A stretch of DNA of 64,000 bases, taken from positions 29,011,014 to 29,075,013 of the forward strand of contig CM060177.1 in the NCBI GenBank assembly GCA_030549775.1, written 5' to 3'. Position 1 is the first letter of the stretch. Every line of letters begins with the position of its first letter. Below the pieces are notes generated by a model. It searched no databases and had not been told where the DNA came from. It worked only from the letters and a program-made list of their open reading frames with translations. This document shows positions 1-12,150 of this stretch, piece by piece. The DNA is from Tamarix chinensis (taxonomy: Eukaryota > Streptophyta > Magnoliopsida > Caryophyllales > Tamaricaceae). The position numbers were made by a program, and so were the translations under genes.

Positions 1-318
1 AAAGTGTTAGGCAAAGAAGATAAAATATATTAAAAAATTATCTAATATAAACTTTCACCACCAAAATTACTCCAACTCATTAAACTAGTAAGTAAGTATT
101 AGGTTTGATTTCATATAAGCATGTAATTAAGAATATATTATTAATTGTTACTTGTTTATTAAATTATTATTATGACTTCTTAATATTGTATTTTTGTGTG
201 GAAAATTTTATTTAGATATCAATAATAAATATGAATGTCTAGGGTAAAAGTATGAAAAATAAGTACTTTTTATAAAACACTATATTTTTAGAAGCTTTAA
301 ATGAATAATAAAATATAT
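1..318. other. AT-rich intergenic DNA
   Basis: I see no coding similarity or structured repeat here apart from AT richness leading into the ATT array. Confidence 0.5.
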
Positions 319-328
319 ATTATTATTA

Positions 329-382
<54 letters not shown>
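319..382. repeat. (TTA)n microsatellite
   Basis: A near-pure TTA/ATT trinucleotide run of about 20 units abuts the left side of the GGGT-rich repeat that follows. Confidence 0.95.
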
Positions 383-383
<1 letters not shown>

Positions 384-387
384 GATT

Positions 388-598
388 TTAATGTTTGGCT
401 GGGTCAACGTCGGGTCAGGTTTGGTCGGGTTGACTTCGGGTTGGGTTAACGTTGGGTCAGGTTGATAGTGGGTTGGGTTAATGCCTGGTAGGGTCGGGTC
501 TATGACGGGTCGTGGGTTGGGATCGGGTTGGGTCAGGTCTGGGTCAAGTTAATTTTTATCAGGTTAGTATCAGGTCGGGTTACCTTTTTCCAACTCTA
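388..598. mobile_element. hAT-like MITE remnant, GGGTC-rich
   Basis: This block of about 200 bp is far richer in G than its surroundings and consists of degenerate GGGTCGGGTT/GGGTTGGGTT motifs. It ends in TTTTTCCAACTCTA (585-598), whose complement TAGAGTTGGAAAAA resembles the TAGAGCTGGCAAA termini of non-autonomous plant hAT elements. The left terminus is not clear because it runs into the ATT array, and I could not match an 8-bp target duplication. A decayed one-ended hAT MITE is the best reading; a simple GGGT-rich degenerate repeat is the alternative. Confidence 0.4.
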
Positions 599-3239
599 GA
601 TATAGGTTTGTTTTTTTGGTATCCGAGTTAAAATTAAAGTTTTCAATCAGATACATTTGTTGATGCAAACAGGTTAAGTTTAAAATTTCAAGTTATTGGT
701 TAAGAAAAAAAGTAACTTTCAAAATAGGTTAATTTTTTAAAAAATATTTTAGATTAAAAATAAAGAAAAAGACATATCTATTAATCCATCATACCTACAA
801 CCCATATTGTAAAAATATTTTTTCCACCACCAACCTTGTCAATTGTCGCCCCCTCATCCCTATGGCTTCCCCACCACCTCCAACATGATCACTACCATCT
901 CTATCGTCATACTAGAGCTACCACCACCTCCTCTACAAGCATGCCACCATTACTATTGCCACTACCATTAGGATCATATAAAATCCAGATCAACCCATCA
1001 AAAATCAAGCTTGGAAAAAAGGGTCAATGTTAGACTAGATTTAAAAAATATTTTTAGTTTTATATTTTCATCGTAGGAAGGCAGGGTTTGACTTCAGTTT
1101 TCTAGCCTTATCCAAAACCAACCCATTTCCTTAGTCATTCACTATTTCCCTCAAATCTAGTCCCTAATTCTTTATCCCGAAATCATAAATCTGACTTCTT
1201 ATTTGTTTCTTTTTAATTGCACCCTCTCAACTCTCACTATCCTTAGTCTCACTTCAAATTTATAGACCCTTCCTAATGCCAATCTTGACTCTCCACTCTC
1301 TACCACACTTATTGTGTGTTGTTCCTCCTACTTGACGTCATGCATGATATTTTTTGCCCTTTGGTGTTGACATCATTACCATCTTCCATTGCTTACTCTC
1401 CTTCAAGTGTTATTTTGCCATCTGTCTCCATCACATTGTTGTTGTTCGAACTTTGTTATTCATGCTTGCATCACCCTTGATAATTCACGCCTTCTTCTCT
1501 TCTTCGTTAATATATGCACCTTCATTCCATTCTACATTTTCATCTGCATCATTTACTCTTTAGCCTTCACTTTATGTCTCTATAAAAAATTATTACTATT
1601 TAAGCTATGAACTAGGAATTGTAACTTTATTCCATTCTAACTCCGAGGAGATTGTTTTGTGAGTTGTGATTTAAGATAAAAGCTCTCTTCTTCTTTTTTT
1701 GGTTAGTTGTGTTGGTGATGGATGGAAACATTTGGATGGGGGTAGTACTACTTGGTAAATTCTCAACTGATCAATAAATTTATGGTTCAACTATGTGGTA
1801 ATTTAATAGATTTTTTATACTAGTATTTATACCGATGGATGGAAATATTTTGTTGGGGATATGGCCAATAAATGTAATTTTCCAAGTTAAATAAAAAATT
1901 TAAAGATTCTATTTTGATATTAGGCCCTTATAATCAGTGGAATTGTTCCTATTTTTTCATTCTTAGTAACTGCATTAAACATCTAATACCATCACCCTTT
2001 GGTTCAATTATTGGTTATCGTTGGCACCAAAATCCAATAAATATGATGATAATGTTTTGGATTTTGGTCTTTATGACCTTATTATTATTCATTAACATAT
2101 TTTAATGGTGGATCATTAAAAAGGCTAAATAGATAATTAACATATTCCATATGTTGGCTTGTAGGAATTTAAGTAGATATGACTAAGACTAGTCATAATC
2201 ATTCAAGTTGGTAAGTTGGATCATAGAATATGAAAAGAATATAATATAAAAATTAGGCCAACATTTATCATGGCTCCTAAATTAAGGCCTTTAACAAGAT
2301 TTAAAAATAAAGAGAATTGTGGTATACATGTGGTTGTGGATTTGTAACTCCTTAGTTTTGAGTTTTATTCATTGTGAAGGACATTGAGGATTTGTGGGTT
2401 GTTCTCATCCTCCATGGTTTATGTATTTATGTTATATTTTCTTTATTTTTATCTTATTATAAGTTCAAAACTTCGCTAAAAACTCATTTGCTTTTTTGAC
2501 TTATCGTATTGAGATTGTTATGGGCAAATGGATGACTTTTGTCTGTGAAATAAGTCTATAAAGCTCATATAGATGTTGGAATTTACATGAAATAGGGTTA
2601 AATTTCAAATTTGGATGGAAATAAGGTTAAAACAAGTTGAAATAGGGTAAAAAATAAATTAGGTCAAATTAGAGTTAGTTTCAAATTTGGGCTAGAGAAG
2701 AGAAATTTTAAAAATAATTTGGTTTTGGGTTTAACCCATTGTTTTTTGTTTCAGGTTCAGATTTGGCCCATTTTAAAGCTAATATGGGTTCTGGGTTTTA
2801 TTTTGGTTAAAAAATAGATTTCTAAGTCAATATGGGTTTTTCCTAATGCATACCCCTAACTACCACCATTGTCTTTGATGTTTTGCTAAAGAAATTAAGC
2901 TAAAATTTTCAATTTGTAATCTAAACTGACTTAATTAGTTTGATTATTAACCCATAAGAATGATCCAAAGCCAATACTATATACTTTGATTTTTTTAAGA
3001 ATCATGAAAATATTTATCACAAAAATAAATATCAAACTTCTTTTAATAATTTGTTTAGTCTAGTTGGTCCAATTTAATTTTATATTGATGAACGCCCTTT
3101 ACTTCCACAACCACTACCCAATCCATAACCACCCTAATTACTATTATTGTTTCTATTATTAGATTATTATGAATTTTTTTCCTGATAAGTAAATGAGCTT
3201 TGATTACTTCGGACCATTTATTACATTTAACCTTTGACT
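599..3239. other. AT-rich intergenic DNA, no gene recognised
   Basis: No supported gene. A pyrimidine-rich stretch lies at about 1100-1600. A short motif beginning GATGGATGGAAA occurs twice, near 1720 and 1834. Around 2580-2858 the sequence is richer in GGGTTT motifs and ends AATGCATACCCCTA (2845-2858), reminiscent of a hAT terminus, but no matching left end or duplication was found. Small open frames here have no recognisable similarity. Confidence 0.5.
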
Positions 3240-3640
3240 AACAAATTCTATCCGAAATACCCAGCCGCCAATCATATTGAGCCTTATGATGGGGGTGGGC
3301 AATCCTTCTTGCAACAATAATAACTATAGAATACACAATAGTGTTCTTTTCTTGAAAACAATTCTTGAAAATTCTCATAATTCTCTCATGGTGAATAGTT
3401 GCTAAATAATGAAAATAAGACATAATTATTATATTTGGGCTATCTCAATCTAGTGAATCTCACTTGTCCAATCCATCACATCATCTCTTCTTCTTGTTAC
3501 TTTGATAATATACTTGCAATTGCCTATTGAGAAGGAACATTGCATGAATAGGTGAGCCATAGTCTCACATGCATTACCACAAAAAACACATTTAGTGTCC
3601 CAAATCACCCTTTGTTGATGTAGGGGTTAAAGCTAAGAAA
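3240..3640 (-). pseudogene. L1-type LINE 3' fragment (zf-RVT region)
   Basis: Read on the minus strand from about 3630 downward, the translation contains a CxxC...HLFxxC arrangement (CVFCGNACETMAHLFMQC), the zinc-binding signature of the zf-RVT domain that follows the reverse transcriptase in plant L1-like LINEs. The sequence after it (61 codons open at 3423-3238) resembles the LINE C-terminal tail, out of frame with the zinc motif. There are stops and at least one frameshift, and no RT core lies directly upstream, so this is a broken 3' fragment of a LINE ORF2. Its orientation is opposite to the DUF4283 fragment 600 bp away, so I treat them as separate insertions. Confidence 0.65.
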
Positions 3641-3974
3641 AAATTGATGAGGCATCCTTTACTTCAATTTAGGCCTATAGGTGATCAAAATTTGTCTATT
3701 GGAAATTATGATTCATTGATTCAAGCATCTACATGTGCTTGGTTGAAGATATTATAACGAAAGGAAGTGGAGGGTGGTGGTGGCTCTAGATAAACATGTA
3801 TCATTGGCACTCCCTACACTAATTTAATAAGTGCCCTAACACCTAGTATTCTCACCTATAGTTTTATAAATTGGATCAACCATCAAACTGGTATCATAAC
3901 TGGTTCACTAGTTTAGTGGTTAGACCAATGACTTAGATATTTAATACTAGTGGTACATATTAGTTAAAAAAATA

Positions 3975-4016
<42 letters not shown>

Positions 4017-4039
4017 CACATGAATCTAACAAGATTATG
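3641..4039. other. unassigned DNA with (AT)n run
   Basis: No gene recognised. A pure AT dinucleotide run of about 35 bp occupies 3975-4011. Confidence 0.6.
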
Positions 4040-4620
4040 AACAATTTTTTGATCGATATGGCCATTTTTTGTGCAGGGTAAACATCGGGAGAATACACTA
4101 ATAGGTTTTGTTCATGGTGTTATGCCAATATTCACTCACATGTAGAGGCATGTGTCTACTTAATGGCACTTTGTTACTAAAAAAACCCAAGGTACTTAAC
4201 CATGATCGTGGATAGTTCATTTTTTTTGCTTCATGAATGTTGTTGATGTAAACCTAGTCTTAAAGAAACTATTTTGTAGATTTAGGACTAGGATACTATT
4301 ATTGCATAAATGGAGTATAAACATAGTTTTGATCATGCTGGCCAACAAGTAATGCCTTTGAGGATCCCACTACCTAACCTACCACTACAAGACTTATCTG
4401 TTATTCCAATGAAATTATTGATACGAGGAAGATAATTTATTATCTATGATTGCTCACTAAGGTTGATAGCCTCTAATGGATAAGAGTGAGTATCTTATTT
4501 TGAATAGAAAAATTGTAGCACAACAAGTCCTGTATGAATGGTATCCAACATATTGTACTTTATGTGACCATATGGAGCATGATGTCCACCATTTTCCATG
4601 AATAAAGATTAGTATATAGA
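4040..4620 (+). pseudogene. LINE ORF1 / DUF4283-zf-CCHC_4 fragment
   Basis: Plus-strand frames contain pieces of the DUF4283 domain, notably PLRIPLPNLPLQ at about 4350-4385 (family pattern VWVxLPNLPLxxW). They are followed at about 4520-4600 by QQVLYEWYPTYCTLC and DHMEHDVHHF, a CxxCxxxxHxxxxC knuckle whose last Cys has become Phe. This layout, DUF4283 then CCHC, is the nucleic-acid-binding protein encoded by ORF1 of plant L1-type LINEs and by related domesticated or dispersed sequences. Stops and frameshifts break it throughout and no RT follows: the right end meets the truncated copia element at about 4740. Confidence 0.6.
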
Positions 4621-4744
4621 CCAAGAAACTATGGAGGACTAAGCAACCTTATCTTGCGCAAGATAAAATTCTAGTTGCTTCAAACCTACATCACCATGAA
4701 TAACTGGATCACCATGACCAAACCCCAGCTTTCATACTGAACCA

Positions 4745-7700
4745 CCAAGCTACAAGGCTCCCTAAAAAGCCTTTGTCATAGTTATATACTCTACCCCAAT
4801 AGTTGACAAGGCCATCACATCCTACAAGGAAGACCTCTAGCTAAAATCTAAACCACCAATACATAAAACATATCCACTAGTAGATCTAATTTTATTAAGG
4901 TCTCCACCATAATCAGAGTCCACAAACCCATCTAACTAATTGGTTGATCTCCCATACTCAATACAAGCTAATGTTATTTCGCTTAAGTACCTAAGGATCC
5001 ACTTCACTAATTTCCATTGAGATTTGCCGAATTCACCTTATATTGATTCACAACACTAATAGCTTGAGTAATATTACTTCGAATACACACCATACCATAC
5101 ATGATACAACTAACAATATTCGAATATAGAACAGTTACCATGAACTCCTTTTCCTCTTTGGATTTAGGACAATATGAAATGAGTAGCCAATAGAGTGTTA
5201 ACCATCATGGCATTGATAATATGAAATCTCTCAAGCACCTTATTCACATAGGACTCTTATGACAAGTACAAAGGCTTTTGCTCACAGTTTAGAATGATCT
5301 CTATGAAAAGAATCATCCTCGCATCTTCAAGATCCTTCATCTCAAACTCACTCTTCAGCATTGCCTTCACCTTATCAACATCAGACATAACTTTTGCTGT
5401 CATAAGTATATCATCAACAAATAGCAAAAGATACATAAAAGAGTCACTCTCTATCTCCTTTAAGTACACACATCCATCATACTCACTCTTGGAGAAAACA
5501 TGCTCAAGCATAAACTGATCAAATTATTTATACCACTGTGTATGAGACTACTTCAAACCATACAGTGACCTATTCAACAAGCACACATGATCATGCATCC
5601 CCTCAAACACAAACCCATCATGTTGTCACATGTAAATCTCCTCCTCAAGCTCACTATGCAAAAATACAATTTTAACATCCAACTACTCCACCTCAAAATC
5701 ATGCATAGCCACAAGTGCAAGCAAGGTATTAATAAAAGTGTGTCTGACCACAGGAGAAAATACCTCATTATAATCCATGACTTAAATTTCATCGAATCCA
5801 TGTACAAATAAACAAGCCTTGTACCTCGATCTCTCAACCCTTTGAGCTCCTTGTTTGAACTTGTGCACCCACTTGCAATCAACAATCTTTTCTTTCCTCG
5901 GTGCCTTCACAAGTTCCCATGTTTGATTCTTCAATAAGGACCACATCTCTTCCTCTATAGCAGCACACTACTTAGTAGAATTAGTACTCTTAATATCCTC
6001 CGAGAATGATACTAGATCATGCACATCAATAACTATCTCTACACTAGATAAAGCATAGTCAACCAAATCTTCATAACCATACCCAACCGAAGGCTTGATA
6101 ATCCTCTATCCTCTTCCTGGAGAAATGCCTCTTTGCTCCACCTGTTGCTTGGACCTACCCACTTTAGGAATAGTAGGTCTATCAAAAGGGTCTCTATTAC
6201 CCAACTTAACCTCAAACTCTACCTGGATTGAAACTCTCTCCTACTCAACCTCCTTAGTGATACCATCAAAAGACTTAGTCATATGGAATAACACATAATC
6301 ATATAAGGTAATATCCCTACTGGTCAAGAACTTGGATATAGTTGGGTCTTATAACCTATATCCCTTCACTTCAGAAGTAAAACCAAGAAAGAAAAACTTC
6401 TTGGTTCTAGGCTCAAGTTTACCATAATTCACATAAGCATAAGTAGGGCAACCAAAGACATGCAAATCAAAGTAATTAGCTAGCTTACCAAACCACAAAT
6501 CCTCTAGTGTCTTCAAATTAATGGATCGATTTGGTGACTGCTTCACCAAGTATGTTTTCATATGAACTACCTCAGCTGAAAAATCTCTGGCTAGTCCTCC
6601 CTATGATAACATGCATAGAACCTTCTCCAATAAGGTTATGTTTATCCGCTCAGCAACCCCATTCTATTGTGGTCTTCCAACACAAGTGTTGTGTCTCTAT
6701 ATCCTATGATCTTGGCAAAAATCAGTGAAACTCTGCTCAACAAACTCAAGACCATTATTTGTCTTGAGACACTTAACCTACTTTCCCATCTGCTTCTCTA
6801 TGAAGGTCATCTAGCATTTGAAAACACCAAACACATCATTATTATGATTTAAGAAATAAACCCATACCTTTCTAGAGAATTCATAAATAAATATGAGTAA
6901 ATACTGCAAACCACCTTTGGAAACCGCTCTCATTGGATCCCACAAATCTGAATGGATATACTCAAGAGGCCCTCCTGTACTATGTTTTGCTTTATAAAAG
7001 CTAACTCTCTTCTAATTTTGAAATACACAGTGCTCACAGAAGTCCATAGTATACATATATTATCCATCTAGCAGCCCCCTCTTACAGAGCTTATTCAGAC
7101 CCTTGACACTCATATGTCCCAATCTTATGTGCCAAAGTTTCATAACATCTAATTCTGACAACTTTTATGATATCAAAACAACTGTCCCCACAACAGTGGA
7201 ACCCACCAACTCATATAATATCCCAACTCGCTTCTCCTTCATCACCTCCAGAGCCTCTTTTATAACCCTCAAGGTACCATCCTCAATAACACATCGGTAC
7301 CCATTACAATCCAATGAATTCAAAGAGATGAGGTTCTTGATCATCTCTGAGATATGTCTCACATTAGAAAGTTTCCTAAACACACCGTCATGCACTCTAA
7401 CCTTGACTATCCCAATCCCAACAACTTTACAAGCAACATCTTTGCACATCAAGGCAACTCCACCTTGAGTCACCTCAAATGTCTGAAACTAACTCCAATT
7501 TGGAAATATATGGTAGGAGCACCCAAAATTCAACATCCATCCATCTCTAATATTTTCTGTCTATCAGTGGCCAGCAACACATCTCCATCACTATCACCAT
7601 GGGCAACTACAACATCATCCTTTGTACCGTATGACTCACTACACGTAGCATCAGGCTCACTATTAGGACAAAACTTCCTAACATGTCCCTTCTTGTGACA

Positions 7701-8403
7701 TCCATAGTATGTCACATTATTTTGTCAACTCTTTGACTTAGATTTGTTCTTCTGATGGTCACCAAACCCTAGCTCTTGTGGCCTCCCCTTGGCTACCAAT
7801 CCATCACTATGTGAGTCCCCGAAAGTGCTCCTGCCAGTCAACTGACTATCAATCAACTCCTATTATAGCATGACAGATTTTACATCCTCAAGGGCTAACC
7901 CATCCTTCCCATACAAAAATATCTCACAAAAATATTTAAAACTTGCAGACAAAGAACATAGTAACATAATAACCAAATCTTCACCATTTAATTTAACATC
8001 TATATTATGCAAATCCATAACAATATAGTTAAATTCATCCAAATAACCTTTTAAAAATTGACCCTCACCTAGTTTTAGGTCATAAAGTTGACTCTTCAAC
8101 ATTAGTCAACTTGCTACCGATTTTGTCATATACAATAATTCTATCTTTAACTATGAGGCAGCCACTGTTGATTCTTTTGCTACTTCCCGCAATACCTAGT
8201 TTAACAAATATAATTGTATGGTAGAGAGGAACTTCAAATCTAGTTCTTTGAATCTCTCATCTATCATCAATTCTGGCTTCTTTCAAATAATATGATAAAG
8301 CTTTTTCCAATATGTTTTGAATTAGAATTTCTTGTATCTTGAATTTCTATATTTCAAAATTGATAGATCGATTAAACTTCTCAATATCAAATCTTGTACC
8401 CAT
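4745..8403 (-). pseudogene. Ty1/copia gag-pol pseudogene
   Basis: This is a single-polyprotein copia element on the minus strand. The ATG at 8403 opens with MGTRFDIEKFN, the usual start of copia Gag. It is followed by a UBN2-type Gag (about 8100-7860) and a zinc knuckle (7700-7660; GCHKKGHVRKFC, first Cys replaced by Tyr). The protease and GAG-pre-integrase region lies at 7473-7165 (VRHISEMIKNLISLNSL), the integrase at about 7100-6340 (NGVAER, then VFGCPTYAYVNYGKLEPR), the RT at about 6050-5250 (catalytic YxDD as LLLFVDDIL) and RNase H at about 5000-4750 (GFVDSDYGGD, ALSTIG). Several TGG Trp codons are now TAG, and frameshifts separate domains, so it is dead. The 3' end and 3' LTR are missing; sequence at about 4740 changes to the DUF4283 fragment. 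Confidence 0.93.
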
Positions 8404-8432
8404 CTCAATAACTGAATCTCTTCAACAGCGTA

Positions 8433-8444
8433 GCTCTAGTACCA
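8433..8444 (-). other. copia primer-binding site
   Basis: On the minus strand the sequence just inside the LTR reads TGGTACTAGAGC, close to the TGGTATCAGAGC primer-binding site complementary to initiator tRNA-Met. It lies 3 bp from the LTR edge and 30 bp upstream of the gag ATG. Confidence 0.75.
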
Positions 8445-8447
8445 AAG

Positions 8448-8953
8448 TGTTACGAAATTAGCGTGGATTTAGATTGATCCATACCAAATAAAGATTAATA
8501 AGAATATGTATAATTGAGAAATCAAACGCAAAATATAATAATTCAAGAAAAAATAGAGATCTATGTTCATGCTCTTATTTAATTATAAAGTGATTAAACC
8601 AATCAATCAATAAATCAATTACAAAAATCTACAATACTCTTTGAATAGAGATTTCTATGGAGAAAAAAAGAATTTAGAATGCACGACTCTCGATGGATAG
8701 TTTTTCAACATGTCTCTTTTTATATAGGAAAAAAACCATACGAAGCAAAATAGTGTGTTTCAAAAATAAGGAAAAACATGATCCATATTTAGGAAACACG
8801 GGACCCCTTTTTTATTCCTTAATTTTGACCAAAACACATCAAAAGTTTATCTCAGAAATACAGCCCATATTTATTAACAAGGCACCACCTTGTTTCTCAC
8901 ATAAAACACCACACTAGACTAAACTTCTCCAATGCCTGCATGAATCCCCCACA
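8448..8953 (-). mobile_element. copia 5' LTR
   Basis: The LTR is bounded on the right by minus-strand TGTGGGGG (8953 downward) and on the left by GTAACA (8453-8448), giving TG...CA ends and a length of about 506 bp. A minus-strand TATATAAAAAG element lies inside it at 8716-8726 and could be the U3 promoter. The left boundary is fixed by the adjacent primer-binding site; the right boundary is inferred only from the TG, because no second LTR is available for comparison. Confidence 0.7.
8716..8726 (-). promoter_or_regulatory. TATA box in copia LTR
   Basis: Minus-strand TATATAAAAAG lies about 270 bp before the LTR 3' end, a normal position for the U3/R promoter of a copia LTR. Confidence 0.45.
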
Positions 8954-8999
8954 ATGTTATGATGTATTCAAATACCCATGTAAAACTCACAATTGCAAA

Positions 9000-11227
9000 T
9001 ATTATGTACTAACTATCTTAAATGATATGATATTACTTATCTTTCTTTATCTCATTTCTCTAAATTTCTAGATAAACATACCAACATTCACTAATTTAGC
9101 CATAACATTTTAGTCCAATAATAAAATTGGTGGATTCTTTTTTTGCGCCAGAAAGGTAAATTCAATATCCATAAATTTTTTCATTTTATGTTTTCCAATA
9201 TATAAACATAACTTCGTGAAAATTATCAATCAATTTTGGTGATATCTTACCAGTGCGATTTTATGATATCATTCTCTATTAAATTCACATATAAAACCAT
9301 AATAAACCTTAATTGACAAGCCCTCACACTAATTTTATTGACATATTCAACCAATTCATCAAGATATTCAATATATTTCATCAATATCTTCAACCATCTT
9401 CATGATTATACAATCAAGATTCGATCTTTCTTCTTCTTCTTCCTCTTCTGCTTCTCCTCCTCCTTCTACACCTTTTGAGCTCAAGAATTTTTTTTATTAA
9501 TATCATCAACTCTTAAAGTTATTATGGTGTCATAGGATCATTCTTGATGCTTGAAGAACTTATATTCTATATATAAGGAGTTTACATACGCTAACATTAT
9601 GTTTTTAAACCTATATACATATATTATATGTGTGTGGAATCTGATGTCTATACAATATGGATTTTTACTAATAATATAATTTTATATCTTCTTATCACTA
9701 TATTTTATGCATTATGATATGTAATATAATTAGCCTAAGAATATATTTATTTATGTTATATTCGTGGTAGTTTTGAATTGGCTATAACCGTGCACTATTT
9801 TACAAAAATCACACTGAATTCAATTATGAGAGTTATCCATCATATTATATATCAAATCAAAGCCCAAAAGTCTAGTTGTCATAAAATTTATTGATATTTC
9901 ATTTTGAGTTATTTACTAAAAATAGATAGGGTTATAATAAGGATTGACCAAATCTAAAAAGTTAGTATCACATACAAAATTGAATTTTTGGTTTGTTATG
10001 TTGGTGTTCATCAATGCTCAAGTTTTGATAGTTATGTTGAAACTAAGTATTAATGTTTGAACAAGGATGAATGAGCTTGATCTTTTAATATAAGTGTGGT
10101 TTTGAAATTTTTGTTAGAGATGTGAGTTGGATTTTAAAAGTTTGTTATTCTAGTTGTACCTTTATATTTTTAAAAAGCTACCTTTTTGGAGACTTTATTC
10201 TTTTGAAAAGTTTATATGTTTAGAAAATAGATAATAAAATAAATAAATTTAATAAATAATAGTTGATCATGTGAATTATTTGATAACCTTAATAATACAT
10301 TAACACTTTAAGTGGAATGAATGGGCTTTGGGTCCCTTAAGGTTGACATCCTAAAGTTGGAGATCGGCAATGACCTTTCTCTTCTATTGTGGATATTTGT
10401 TTATTTGACAACTGTGTCTAATTAAATCTCATTATCTACTCTATAGGATTTCTCATACCTTATTAAGATGTATGCACAATTAAGGATAGGATGAATGAGA
10501 TGGTAGGTCTTCAGACATTTGTTATTCCCTTTGGACTATGTCCTCTAGGAAGACCTAGGTGAGATTTTTAATCCTTTTTGTGGTTGTTAGTAGGTATTTG
10601 GAATTTAATTTTCCAAGTGACCCCATGGTTGGCCTACCCACTTAAAAACCTAGATATGATGTTCACCTAAAGTAAAGATTAATAATTCGATTTTGTTCCA
10701 TGTGGTTTTCTTTTATGAACATGTGTGTATATGCATTGACATATATAATTCTATATATTATATTTCATTATAATTAAGTGTTAATTAGCTATTTACCTAT
10801 ATAAATTATTACATGTTTTAAATGGAGCTAAGATGACCCTTGATGTACATGGTGATTTGATAATCTTGTGCAGATTGAGTATGATCATGTTCAAAGTATG
10901 GATGGCATGCATTGTGGGGAAAAATGAGTATGGTTGTGATTTTCATTGTTCTATTTATCGCTGATTAGTACTTTCATAGATTCTAGTTGTATTAATCATT
11001 TGTTTACATTCAATTGGTTTTTTTTGAGTTTATTAGATATTTTTTTTAGTTAATAATAAAGTTTAATGTATTTCCTTATTTTATCTAGCATTAGCAGCTA
11101 GTGTAAGCAGAATAGTGGTGTCTACTAACACTAGTTGTGGTGGTAGTACCCTCATAGTATTTAGCTTCTGCATATATTTTTTTCTTATTTTTTTCATTTG
11201 ATTGATATTGAAAAATAGGGTGCTACA
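9000..11227 (+). mobile_element. Ty3/gypsy-type LTR, copy 1 (plus)
   Basis: This whole stretch aligns by eye with the reverse complement of 54430-56640. Landmarks in both include the TTCAACCA stretch near 9345, a CTT-rich run (9425-9475), AGCCTAAGAA (9731), GTATTAATGTTTGAACAAGG-like text (10040s), CTTAATAATACATT (10290s) and TGTCTAC..CACTAGTTGTGG (11118-11140). It ends AGGGTGCTACA (11217-11227), the 3' end expected of gypsy LTRs beginning or ending with GGGTGTTACA. A related U5 is present in the LTRs at 24936 and 36119. I see no coding capacity; the ORFs inside are short. Confidence 0.7.
9425..9475. repeat. (CTT)-rich low-complexity tract
   Basis: Pyrimidine-only TTC/TCC run inside the LTR; its counterpart in the inverted copy is the GAAGATGAAGAAGAAAG stretch near 56175. 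Confidence 0.8.
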
Positions 11228-11229
11228 AA

Positions 11230-11241
11230 AAGTATCTAGAC
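11230..11241 (+). other. possible degenerate primer-binding site
   Basis: AAGTATCTAGAC directly follows the LTR end and matches TGGTATCAGAGC at about two thirds of positions. Its place is right for a gypsy primer-binding site, but no gag follows, so this may be chance. Confidence 0.3.
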
Positions 11242-12150
11242 AAAAACTAGCTACCGAATAACATTAACTTCATATCCAAACCCTAATAAATATAAATCAC
11301 TCCTCCACAAGTAGAGCATTATGAGTAGTAAAATCATCAAGACAATCCTCATAGACCCACACAACAAAATTTGGGTTATTTGTTAATGGAAATGAGTAAC
11401 AATCATGAAAAAGATGGTTTATACTTGTGTATAGAGTAAGGTAGCAATACAATCATAGTAAAGGGAAAAACAACACCCATTGATTTAGATGGAATGATTA
11501 AACATGTGCATTTATTATATCATGAGATGACAAAAGAAAGGAAATAAAATAGAGTTCCATATTAGGTATACTTATAATCATTTACTTCATTAAATTGAGT
11601 TTAGGGACTCCATTGTTCTCGTTTGGTGGAACAGAAAGGTAAAAATTCTAGAGCAAAACAATTCTCATCTGGTAGAATAAACAAGTAAAACTCCCTTAGT
11701 AAAATGCTTCTTGCAACTAATTTCATATGATGGAAAAAACTAGTAAAAAACTTAGGGGAGAATGCTCTTGACCACTATTCTCATATGGTGGAACAGATTG
11801 GTAAAACTCGATCCTGACTTATATAATCTTTCACTTTAAATATTTTTTTATTAGACTCTTGGTTATCTTGATATTATCATGGAAGCTTATGATAAATATG
11901 CAAGGCACATACAATATAACCATAAGTGGTTTGGGTCATTCCTTAATGGAAATGACCACAAAGCCCCTATGAAACCCTAATTCCATGAGATAAGTGTAAC
12001 CTTCTTCCATATTACTTACACCTTAATAATATATCATTATTGACAACATATACAAAAATCAAGATCTAACTCTAACATCTTACACATGCAATAACGAGTT
12101 TTCCTCTAGGACTACTCTTTCAAAGTTAAGATGTTTTATGATTTTATTAG
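11242..12150. other. unassigned DNA with minisatellite
   Basis: No gene seen. The motif TTTGGGTTATTTGTTAATGG (about 11372) recurs in diverged form near 11930. The 58-bp minisatellite is listed separately. Confidence 0.5.
11616..11820. repeat. degenerate ~58-bp minisatellite, about 4 units
   Basis: Units begin TTCTCGTTTGGTGGA (11616), TTCTCATCTGGTAGA (11662), TTTCATATGATGGA (11721) and TTCTCATATGGTGGA (11778), each followed by an ACAGAAAGGTAAAA-like block and a variable tail. The spacing is 46, then about 58, then 58 bp. Confidence 0.65.

Noticed and set aside
2580..2858. Possible hAT element ending in TACCCCTA
   Set aside because: Only the right end is suggestive; no left terminus or 8-bp duplication could be matched.
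7103..7698. Plus-strand open frames of 121 and 114 codons
   Set aside because: Antisense shadows of the copia protease/GAG-pre-integrase and zinc-knuckle region.
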